This document shows, one piece after another, positions 54,668 to 64,000 of a stretch of DNA of 64,000 bases. Source of the DNA: Anadara kagoshimensis (taxonomy: Eukaryota > Mollusca > Bivalvia > Arcoida > Arcidae); contig CM037865.1 in the NCBI GenBank assembly GCA_021292105.1, positions 72,033,356 through 72,097,355 on the forward strand, given 5' to 3'. The translations under genes were made by a program, and so were the position numbers. The notes below the pieces were generated by a model that worked only from the letters and a program-made list of their open reading frames with translations, ran no database searches and was not told the origin of the DNA. Numbering within the stretch: position 1 is the stretch's first letter; each line of letters begins with the position of its first letter.

Positions 54668-57360
54668 TGAATGTGAAGAAACAATAATCGAGTCAGCATT
54701 TAGAGAATGGAGTAAAAGATATTGTGTGCAACTGTTGAAGAATGGAATCTATACTTTAATCCATGAAGTAAATGACATTAAAATATTTTATACCAGTAAC
54801 TTGATCCAGAAAAAGTTCCAAATTATGTCATTAGTTTCAGAATCATTTAATAACTATCATAACAAAATTGTCCGCTTGAACTTGTAATACGCAACATGCT
54901 GCAGTGGTCATATTGGATTTCTATTCTAACTAAACAGATAATATTATAATGGTTTACTCACATGTTTTTATGTGCTAGTCATTTCATTTAGTAGTTTATT
55001 ACAAATATTACATAGTATTTACATATATATTCCCATATACATGTATAAACTTTAAATAGAGCAAATGCTATTTCAGTTTAATTTTTTTAACTTGGATATC
55101 TCAAGCTGTTAAACAATTCTGTTATTATAAATTTTAGCTTGCCTTATTAAAAGTAAAGAAGTTATGTGACTTATGTCATAACCCCTGTCTAGGGATGAAT
55201 GTTGATACCCAGTTTTAAGGGTTTCTTTTTGTGGTCTAGGTGTGCATGTGAGTCGGAGCAAAACTGTTCTTCGGATAGCTGTTGTTATAGAGGCATTTAC
55301 ATATTGGTCAGTTGTAAGTACCAGGTACATGTATTTACAAATATTTTACAACTACATTGTAGTATAGGTTTTAATTGCTTTTATTATTTTGTATTTTACT
55401 ATTTGTACTATATTTTTCTATCTATCATTGGAGTGTTAATCATATCACTGTAACTCAACTGCATTGGCTTTAAAATTATTTTAACTTCAGTTACATGCAT
55501 GCATACACCAATTTGAATTCAAATAGATGTTAATAAATTGTCTGTTCATTGTAAAAACATGTAACGATAGGTAATATTTGATATCCATCTTTGTTGTTGG
55601 TTATATATTTGAATCAAAACCCGTTATTGGTATATACAATGTACTGGTATATTTGTCTTCCTGTCTTGATCTTGTATAATGCCATTTGTTTGTCTGTGAT
55701 TGACTTGTATCTATGGAAACAAATCATCCCAGTGCCTAGTGGAAGAAAAAAAAACCACATGGCATTCAGAAATTTTACTCATCCCACACAATTTTTCACA
55801 ATATTTGCATAAAATTACAAGAATGTAGGACAATTTTAGCTTCAACTGTTACAAGTGATTGAGAAAAAAATCACTCATCTCAATATACAAATGTAATTTA
55901 ATTTCTATTTATCTGACATGTATAATTCAAGTCCTAGATTTTTCTTTTCAAAATATGAGATAATTTTTCATTTATGTATAAAGTTGATATATAACCGCTG
56001 TTAATGAATACACATATGACCGCTACATATTTTTTTCATTACAACTTCATATTTATATTTTATCATATTTTATGGGATGTTGAAAGAGGGTCAGGGAATT
56101 TCTGCGTATTTCCATAATTCAAAATAATGTTAGAATAAATTAATTTTTAAACTCTTTACCTCTAATTTGACCATCCACCTATTACTTATTATAAGCCAGT
56201 ATCTAGAAACGGAATTAATATTTATGTTAAGGCATTGTCCGTCCATCCACCTGTAATAGAGTTTGTTGGACTTACTTATCCAACAATGTCGAATAAAGTT
56301 AAATTTACTTGGTATACATGATGATTAGGATATGATGGTGTACGTGCCAGAATAGGAGATAATTCTGTGTAAATGTCTCGCACCTTTGTAATTTTAATCA
56401 TGTCTTTTCTTATCCGGCCTACTTTTCTCACACTACTGAAGAGTACAAGACATATTATGGACTAGCCCGTACTTTTTGTTTCCCTTTCACCTCATACTAC
56501 TTAAATATGTTATGCCCCTTGGTACTATGTTATCACTGTAATCTTTACAAAAAGTTTAATGGCAAAAATGTAGGTGGGTGTATCTTGTTGTGCCTAGTGG
56601 TGTTCTTGTTTTAAAACTAGAAATGAATGTTATGTTTTGGCATAATAACTTATAATGCATTTATACTTCCTTGTGTTGTGTTACTTTAATCCTGTTGTTA
56701 TTTAATAATATTGTTTAATATTTTAAAGTTATATGTTTACATTAATATATATTTATATAAATAAAATATAAGTTATAAATAATAACCATGTATGGAATCT
56801 GTGGATGTGATGTTAATAATGGAAGTGGCGATGGCCTATACAAATGTATAAATTATTTTGATATTGTTTGACTTTAGACTGTTTTAGATGCATAATACAT
56901 GTCTATTTTGTAAGTCAAGAATTCGGTGTGTAAATTCTTCTTTGGCATAAATTAACATGAGAGAGAAGGGAGAAAGATGCTGAATAAAATTTTATTATCA
57001 TTGCATTTTTGGTTATGTGTTGATATAAAAATTATCAGTAAAAAACGAGAAAATAGGCAAGTGCCTTGTTTAATGGAAATTGACACAACAATTTCTTGAT
57101 TTGCAATGACATGTTTATAATATATGCTAATCACATGATTTATGTACAACTCTCCCAGTACTACATATAGATGTCTGTGCCCTTTATAATGCTGGAGTTT
57201 CTTATGACTAGAGACATAATGTAACCATTAGATGGTCAAACTTGTAAGCTTGTTGTGATTCATTGTGTAACTTGTTGAATGGATAAAGAATGTACATATT
57301 TGTTGAAATGGAAAGAAAATTCCCTGAAATAAAATGTAAAGATATTACAAATAAAATCTG
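54668..57360 (+). other. SVIP: SVIP 3' flank, probably a long 3' untranslated region
   Basis: AT-rich sequence with no coding signal that I trust. Candidate poly(A) hexamers AATAAA occur at 57328-57333 and 57350-57355, close together and followed by CTGTCTTTTATTC. If used, the 3' untranslated region is about 2.7 kb. An earlier end cannot be excluded. Confidence 0.45.
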
Positions 57361-57423
57361 TCTTTTATTCTTTAAAATTTAAAGCAGCACTGAGCCACTG
57401 ACCAAGTCATCCAACATCAATGT

Positions 57424-57719
57424 GTGTACTGGCTCCAGTTTTACAATAATTCCATAGCTAAGATTGTCCTTAACTTGAATCTGGTAAATTTGATACTTTA
57501 ATAATTAGCTGTAATCAGCTAAAAATTATTAAAATTAAAGATAATGGGTATTCAAGAATTTGAGGTGTTATTTTGTTGATTAGTTAAAGCTGATTACAGC
57601 TACCGGGTCTAATTTTGTCAATACTTTTTATTCCTAGTACAAATGTATCATAAAATGATGCCAAAATTTACCAAATTTAGATCTTAAGTAAGGAATGAAT
57701 GTGAAACTGGGCCTGGTAC
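57424..57719. mobile_element. Palindromic MITE-like element
   Basis: The left GTACTGGCTCCAGTTTTACA ... ATTCC ... TAAG and the right end, read in reverse complement (GTACCAGGCCCAGTTTCACA ... ATTCC ... TAAG), form terminal inverted repeats of about 40 bases. Internal TAGCTGTAATCAGCT pairs with AGCTGATTACAGCTA. No coding content. Target duplication unclear. Confidence 0.6.
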
Positions 57720-57904
57720 TCTCTTAGTCTCCTGTGACTCATAGAAATATCTATTAAGTTTGACTGGTAATGTTTTTATAGACACTCTTGTTTATACTTC
57801 CTCAAACTAAAGCTGAAAATTTTTTCAGCATCTTTGTTAACTCTATTCTTCTTCATACCATCCATTGCATACTACATAACACTTTCAATGCCTGCCTAGG
57901 ACAC

Positions 57905-57970
57905 TTATATAGATTGGAGTGGAGTAATGGAGTTTTACATCCCAGTCAAGATTGTTTCGCTTACCAGTAT
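57905..57970 (-). mobile_element. SINE tail fragment
   Basis: GATTGGAGTGGAGTAATGGA and GTTTTACATCCCAGTCAAGA match the tail of the SINEs at 16966 and 53698. Only the tail is present. Confidence 0.55.
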
Positions 57971-58185
57971 AATTAGGCATTCAGTTCATGGATGTTCATG
58001 ATGCAGTGAGATCACATTTCCTAGGTATACATTAAGTTTATTTAAAGGATAGACAAATGTTGGTGATGGTTCCTTCATCAAATATATTAGAGAAATTAAA
58101 AATAAAAAGTTCACCAAACTTTATGTGAAATCTTAAACAAGTACCCCGGTACCCATTTCATTAAAGTCAAGCCCCAATCAAGATT

Positions 58186-58465
58186 TTAGCTCACCTGAGC
58201 CAAAGTCTCAGATAAGCTTGCTATCTATCTTCTTCCATTGTGTGTTGTTCATCGTCCACTTCATATAAACTTCACATTTTAATCAACTCCTCTAAAACTA
58301 CTGGCCTAAATTGGATATTTGGCAATGATGATGTCTAAAGTAGTTACAGAGGAGAAGTGGAAAATGTGAAAGTTTATGGTGCCTACGGCACGGACAACAA
58401 CAACAACTAACGGCAAACTTTGATCAGAAAACCTCACTTCAGCCTTCCGCTCAGGTAAGCTAAAA
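58186..58465. mobile_element. Dispersed repeat with complementary ends
   Basis: Begins AGCTCACCTGAGCCAAAGTC and ends TCCGCTCAGGTAAGCTAAAA, which are roughly inverted. The interior has AACTTCACATTTTAATCAAC and TCTAAAACTACTGGCCTAAA. It resembles a very common mollusc repeat (from memory). Confidence 0.55.
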
Positions 58466-58636
58466 CACTGCGGTGGGTGGAAATTTATCTATAAACTTGT
58501 GCTGTACTGTAGGTCATCCCATGGTTTATGACATGACATTTTGAGTTGCACATTTTATGACAAGTCATTTTATGGCACATGGTTAATGACATGTAATTTT
58601 GAGTTACAGGTACTTGGTTTATGACATGTTCATTTT

Positions 58637-58734
58637 GATTAACAAAATAAACATACTGATCCATGTCTTAATCACAATCCAAAAGCAAAGTAAAAACTTT
58701 GAAAGCTAGCAAATTATGCTAAACATGTAAACTT
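58637..58734 (-). mobile_element. Retroelement 3' block leading into the 37-bp array
   Basis: AACATACTGATCCATGTCTT, AATCACAATCCAAAAGCAAA and GTAAAAACTTTGAAAGCTAG match the 56-bp-seed block of 13576 and 15205 in single copy. The adjacent block is the one amplified as the 37-bp satellite. Confidence 0.75.
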
Positions 58735-59991
58735 CTGCCAGTGAAGTGAGGTCAGGGTAAGCACCTCCTGTCTGCCAGTGAAGTGAGGTCAGGTTCAGCA
58801 CCTCCTGTCTGCCAGTGAATTGAGGTCAGGGTAAGCACCTCCTGTCTGCCAGTGAATTGAGGTCAGGGTAAGCACCTCCTGTCTGCCAGTGAAGTGAGGT
58901 CAGGGTAAGCACCTCCTGTCTGCCAGTGAAGTGAGGTCAGGGTAAGCACCTCCTGTCTGCCAGTGAAGTGAGGTCAGGGTAAGCACCTCCTGTCTGCCAG
59001 TGAAGTGAGGTCAGGGTAAGAACCTCCTGTCTGCCAGTGAAGTGAGGTCAGGGTAAGCACCTCCTGTCTGCCAGTGAAGTGAGGTCAGGGTAAGACCTCC
59101 TGTCTGCCAGTGAAGTGAGGTCAGGTTCAGCACCTCCTGTCTGCCAGTGAAGTGAGGTCAGGGTAAGCACCTCCTGTCTGCCAGTAAAGTGAGGTCAGGT
59201 TCAGCACCTCCTGTCTGCCAGTGAAGTGAGGTCAGGGTAAGCACCTCCTGTCTGCCAGTGAAGTGAGGTCAGGGTAAGCACCTCCTGTCTGCCAGTGAAG
59301 TGAGGCCAGGGTAAGCACCTCCTGTCTGCCAGTGAAGTGAGGTCAGGTTCAGCACCTCCTGTCTGCCAGTGAAGTGAGGTCAGGGTAAGCACCTCCTGTC
59401 TGCCAGTGAAGTGAGGTCAGGGTAAGCACCTCCTGTCTGCCAGTGAAGTGAGGTCAGGGTAAGCACCTCCTGTCTGCCAGTGAAGTGAGGTCAGGGTAAG
59501 CACCTCCTGTCTGCCAGTGAAGTGAGGTCAGGGTAAGCACCTCCTGTCTGCCAGTGAAGTGAGGTCAGGGTAAGAACCTCCTGTCTGCCAGTGAAGTGAG
59601 GTCAGGGTAAGCACCTCCTGTCTGCCAGTGAAGTGAGGTCAGGTTCAGCACCTCCTGTCTGCCAGTGAAGTGAGGTCAGGGTAAGCACCTCCTGTCTGCC
59701 AGTGAAGTGAGGTCAGGGTAAGCACCTCCTGTCTGCCAGTGAAGTGAGGCTAGGGTAAGCACCTCCTGTCTGCCAGTGAAGTGAGGTCAGTGTAAGCACC
59801 TCCTGTCTGCCAGTGAAGTGAGGTCAGGTTCAGCACCTCCTGTCTGCCAGTGAAGTGAGGTCAGGGTAAGCACCTCCTGTCTGCCAGTGAAGTGAGGTCA
59901 GGGTAAGCACCTCCTGTCTGCCAGTGAAGTGAGGTCAGGGTAAGCACCTTCTGTCTGCCAGTGAAGTGAGGTCAGGGTAAGCACCTCCTGT
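58735..59991. repeat. 37-bp satellite, about 34 copies
   Basis: The unit is CTGCCAGTGAAGTGAGGTCA followed by GGGTAAGCACCTCCTGT. 1257 bases = 34 x 37 within one base. Variants are few (GGTTCAGC for GGGTAAGC in several units, AATTGAGG early, GGGTAAGAAC). The unit is homologous to the retroelement block ACTTCCACCAAGGAAGTGAG / GCCGGGTGCTCCGGAAGGGT at 13669-13706. Confidence 0.93.
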
Positions 59992-62900
59992 GTAATTAGC
60001 TAGCGAATGAATACAATTTGTATCATCAAAATAAAACAAAACAAAATAAAAATTCTCCAAATATATTTTTATTTATACTTCTACTTTGTTTTTCTAACAA
60101 TAGAAATAACTAACCAAATTCTTAATTAGCACCAACATGTGTCTAGAGAGAAAAGACCATTTACTCTTAACAAAATGGTGATTATTTACAATTCATAATC
60201 TTCATTATTTAAAAAAAAAACTAAATTATATATTCTATATTTATTATTTTGATTACTAGTAAACATCTATGGTAAATGCTTGGCCTGGTTTTGTTATTTA
60301 CTTTTCACCGGTGCATTTAATTTAAATCATGTAAAATTGAAAACATGATTTTTGTGAAAAAGAATTGTTGAAATTCAATGTGCCATTTTCCCCCCTTTTA
60401 CTGTTTTATTGACCAGGAAGAAAAAATCAAATTTTATTGCTAAACAATAAATGATAATCTTGTTTTTTATTTGCATTTGTTTGATTACCCATGTTAAATG
60501 GCACTGAAAAAAAATACAGTTTATGATAATTTACTGAAATGAGTTTGTGTTTACTTGTTTAAGTTTGACACAAATTAAAGTAACTTGGTCTAACTAAGTG
60601 CTTGATTTGATTGCAATCTTGCTTGAAAAAAGTTGCCAATTTGTCAAGAATGCAAACATTAAAATCAAGCGAGTTGATGACATCCTTGATATAGTAATAT
60701 ACTTTATAACAATCTGATCTTACCTTTTCATATATTAAGTTAAAGCATAAAATTATCAACATAATTTTAAACATTCAAATAAAATAACTGATCTGATAAT
60801 TTTTTATTATCCATGAAAACAAATTAAATATACTTTACAAAGCTAAATAAAGTAAATAATTTTATACATCCTCACATGTTCTCATAACAAAATCTAAAAT
60901 AGCTGGTTTAATACATGCATGGCTTTCTTGTGCATTTTACTAAATCATGATCCAGATTAAGAATAATCAAATCAAACAGAAGCAGATCTACAGTTGACAT
61001 ATAAAAAGTATGTATGTACTATATTACATATAAAATGTACATGTTGCTTACAAAACACACATGTACTGTACAGTGTACAGTGTACAATCATATATTTTTC
61101 AGACAAAAGAATATAAGTTGTCTAACATAAAATATAATACATGTACTACTCCTACAACCTAGGGTTAATTAGCTGTGATGGGATTTATATTGTTGACTCA
61201 GTCAGGAAGTACACCACAATTTTTCCAAAATAAAAATGTCTAAACCCATTCTGAATCGGTCATAAGCTTGTTTGTACACCCTAGTAACATTTACTACAAT
61301 AGACCCCAAGAACTACTCGGCATACACAATGATCGATGGTAAAAAAATTTGAGCTCTTACTTAGAAGTTATACATGTAATGATATCACTAATTATTCTTT
61401 TAGCATTTAGAAAATCATTTATGTAATAAATTGAATTATAAGGCGATTATAAATGATATTTTGATTTATTAATTATAGAGCTGTCAGTTAAAGACAAACA
61501 TATGTTATATAATAAAGAAACAACTGATTAAAAGCAGTCAATTATCATATACATAGAAATATAGTGTATGCTGTATCAGGCTATCAGGAACATTCATTAA
61601 AAACACTCATGTCCAGGGGAAAATGTACATTACATACTTAAAAATGATTAGTTATTAAAGAGATAAACATACATTTGCACACAAAAGTCAAAACAAACCT
61701 CCTGATGGTAAACACATCATAATAACAAATATTTATGTGTACAACTTTATCTTATAAAGGGAATATGTAGTATTATCAGAACAGATTCAACCTGGTTTCA
61801 GTATAAAAAGTAGAAATATTAAAAAGAAAATATTCTAAAATACACTCTCATACTCATACTATTTAGCAATAATAGTTTAAAATAATACACTGCATAAATG
61901 ACCTTCACATTCAGATGTCATTATAAACAAGGAAGCAAGGTCAACATGGAAGTCAGAGGTGAAATGTTTATGTTGTTTGTTACAACAGGTGTCCCTTGTT
62001 ATTAGATATAGTTGCTCTTCAATGGCAGGTTTGATTATACTCTCAATGGTGGCTCTATACAATCTTCATATCTCCAGTACTTTGACTGGTGCTGACATCA
62101 ACACAGTTTTCTTTACATAAGATGGAAGTGTTACAATGTACTTCAATACAAACCCTTGAAACTAATATGTACCTAGTAGTTATATCATAGTCATAGATAA
62201 GATATTCAACTCAAAATTAGCTATTACAACTCCAGACAAAGAAATCAGATCTAGTCATCCATCAAAATAAACATAATGATGAAAATAATCAATTTAACAA
62301 CTGTTAAAACACACTTTGAATGGACAGTCAAAAGGTTCCATCCTGTTATATTTATAGCTGGTAAAAAACCCATCAAATTTGAAGTGCCAAGGGTCAATAT
62401 GGAAGTGACAGAGTTCACTAAACTAAGGCAAAACATTAACATTAGAATGAAATTAGACATGAATTTGTAAACAGAATTTGTTCCAACGCGAAAAAGTTCC
62501 GGATAACATAAAATCCCGAGTGATTTTGAACCAAGTATGGTACCTAAACAGAGTAGAAATCACTAGCGGCTGGTAACTAAATCACTAGTGAAAACTCTCG
62601 TTTGGAACTATTTCACTTGCATAACAAATATTCTTTTTACAAAATAACTCATGATGATCAGTAAATGTATTCTAAATCAATAAATAACATTAATTAAAGA
62701 CTCAAATTTATACAACTAACAATTATGTTATTACAAAGATTACAACATGGCCTTTGTTTCTTAGAACAAGAAGAAAAACAGCAATCAACAAAATACATCA
62801 GTACATGTTGATCATGGCTTAATAAAAAATGTCAGGGACTAAAAATGCTTCTGAGACAAATTCATTAGTTTCCTCCCTGCATTTATTTTTACCCCAAAAT

Positions 62901-63468
62901 ATTTTTAATTACATAGTAATTTTAGTTATTTAACATCCAGGCAAATATAACAATATTTATGGATATGCATATCTAACAAGAATTGGGTTCACCTCTTTAT
63001 CAACAGTATATCCTATAATGTTTTTGAGATAAACTCATTTAATTTTAGAAAACCTTGGATATATGGAACATTTACATGTTACATTTTACCAAATAAAGCT
63101 GATACTGTGAAGCTAAGCATGTCCTTTAATACAAACATTACAGGGTATATTGTGTTATGTACTCTGTGTTCAATCTATAAGGGGCCATTGATTCTTTATT
63201 CTGACCAAATGCCCCAATTGACAAGGCCTAAGTGGGCCTTATTTAGCATAACATGATATTAAAATACATGTATATCAAAGTATTGATGTTATAGCGTTTT
63301 AAAGAAAAATGTTTTAAAAATGGCCCTTTCTGAATTTTTTTTAGATTGAGCTTTGATGTACTACAGGTACACGGATGAACCCATTCATAGAAGATCACAG
63401 AAACTTTTAACTATCTTTATTGTAAGTACCGGTAATATACTGTACTGATGATCTCCAATCTGACTGTC
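59992..63468. other. AT-rich region between the 37-bp satellite and TALDO1
   Basis: No gene recognised. The right part may be the TALDO1 3' untranslated region; an AATAAA on the - strand (63421-63416) lies 48 bases after its stop, and others lie farther left. The dispersed repeat at 63170-63350 is the inverted partner of 48155-48340. A short TGTACAGTGTACAGTGTACA run sits at about 61070-61090. Confidence 0.45.
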
Positions 63469-63632
63469 TTACTGGGATAATTTTTTCCTAAACATATTCT
63501 CTAACTTAACAGCATCTGCACCAAATTTTCTTATTCCATCAGCTAATTTGTCTGTTGCCATGGCATCCTCATTCATTTCCCAGCGGAATTTGTTTTCATC
63601 TACTGTTCCCTTTTCAAGGTCCATTGCTTTGG
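63469..63632 (-). CDS. TALDO1: Transaldolase, last coding exon
   Basis: Transaldolase moves a dihydroxyacetone unit between sugar phosphates in the non-oxidative pentose phosphate pathway, in the cytosol. The exon begins after the acceptor TATTTTCTAG (just right of 63632), reads two bases of a split codon, then [36 protein letters not shown] and [17 protein letters not shown], then TAA. The FRWxxNEDxMA and KLxDGIRKFxxDAVKLE patterns match the C-terminus of animal transaldolases. The catalytic lysine lies in earlier exons outside the window. The rest of the window to 64000 is intron, with no further exon seen. Confidence 0.94.
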
Positions 63633-64000
63633 CTAGAAAATAAGAAGACCATGAGCAATACTTGGTTGTTTTCTTAGATACCAGTATTTATCCTCCTAAT
63701 TTTAAAGATGTCTTCCTTAACTTTTTTCATTTTAACTGTAGAGATACCCATCTTTATGTTGTTTATATGCATAGATTTGATTAATTTTAATAAATATTAT
63801 AACATTATAATCTTTTAACTTAAAGTTTGAACTTTGCAGGGATTTATCAAGGGCCTATTTAGGGCCGAAATTCGGCCCCATTCCCAATTGAAAAACATTG
63901 ATTTTTTCCCAAAATGGGCTGAAAAAAATTCCAATTAGAAAATCGTACCAAATACATAGCTGCAATATTACCATAGATGTGGCTGCTTTTCTCAATCTTC

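Noticed and set aside
59201..59392. Open frame on the - strand in the 37-bp array
   Set aside because: It is a product of the repeat; 37 bases shift frame every unit and the peptide is simply periodic.
60559..62470. Short open frames left of TALDO1
   Set aside because: No family resemblance and no splice context; the region reads as AT-rich non-coding DNA.

Overview
This window is animal nuclear DNA. It is AT-rich, its genes are split by GT-AG introns, and much of it is SINEs, decayed non-LTR retroelements, small TA-flanked DNA transposons and tandem repeats. The repeat types (SINEs carrying a shared 'GTGTTTTACGTCCCAGTCAAGA' type tail, the 'GCTCACCTGAGCC' dispersed repeat) and the invertebrate-type betaine-homocysteine methyltransferase suggest a lophotrochozoan, most likely a bivalve mollusc. 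I cannot name the species.

Four protein-coding genes are readable. (1) A betaine-homocysteine S-methyltransferase-like gene (BHMT-like, + strand, 1970-16529) has six common exons followed by three alternative terminal exons. All three are open, in the same splice phase, and each carries the zinc-binding Cys-Cys pair. (2) Inscuteable (INSC, - strand, coding 48489 down to 22313) can be assembled into 13 coding exons that join in phase to 524 codons plus stop. (3) SVIP, the small VCP/p97-interacting protein (+ strand, 51790-54667), has three exons and encodes 78 residues. (4) The last coding exon of transaldolase (TALDO1, - strand, 63469-63632) lies at the right edge, with the rest of that gene outside the window.

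Layout: 1-1969 holds retroelement debris upstream of BHMT. In 1970-16529 the BHMT gene carries a 31-bp minisatellite in intron 1, a SINE abutting the exon 2 splice donor, a 3.9-kb array of 56-bp repeats in intron 2, and retroelement pieces between its terminal exons. 16530-22312 is AT-rich and intergenic, with a LINE remnant. 22313-49640 is INSC; about half of its length is a 13.1-kb array of an 86-bp unit in intron 10. 49827-51674 is a foldback element filling most of the gap between the divergently transcribed INSC and SVIP. 51790-57360 is SVIP with a long AT-rich 3' flank. 57424-59991 holds mobile-element pieces and a 37-bp satellite. 59992-63468 contains nothing recognisable, and TALDO1 closes the window.

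The most unusual signals concern splicing and satellite birth. The 86-bp INSC array is an amplified copy of an exon end plus its splice donor, giving about 152 decoy donors downstream of the real one. A SINE target-site duplication copied the BHMT exon 2 donor. Two different satellites (56 bp and 37 bp) appear to have grown from adjacent pieces of the same retroelement 3' region. There is no operon-like organisation: BHMT (methyl-group and betaine metabolism), INSC (spindle orientation), SVIP (p97/ER-associated degradation) and TALDO1 (pentose phosphate pathway) have unrelated jobs.
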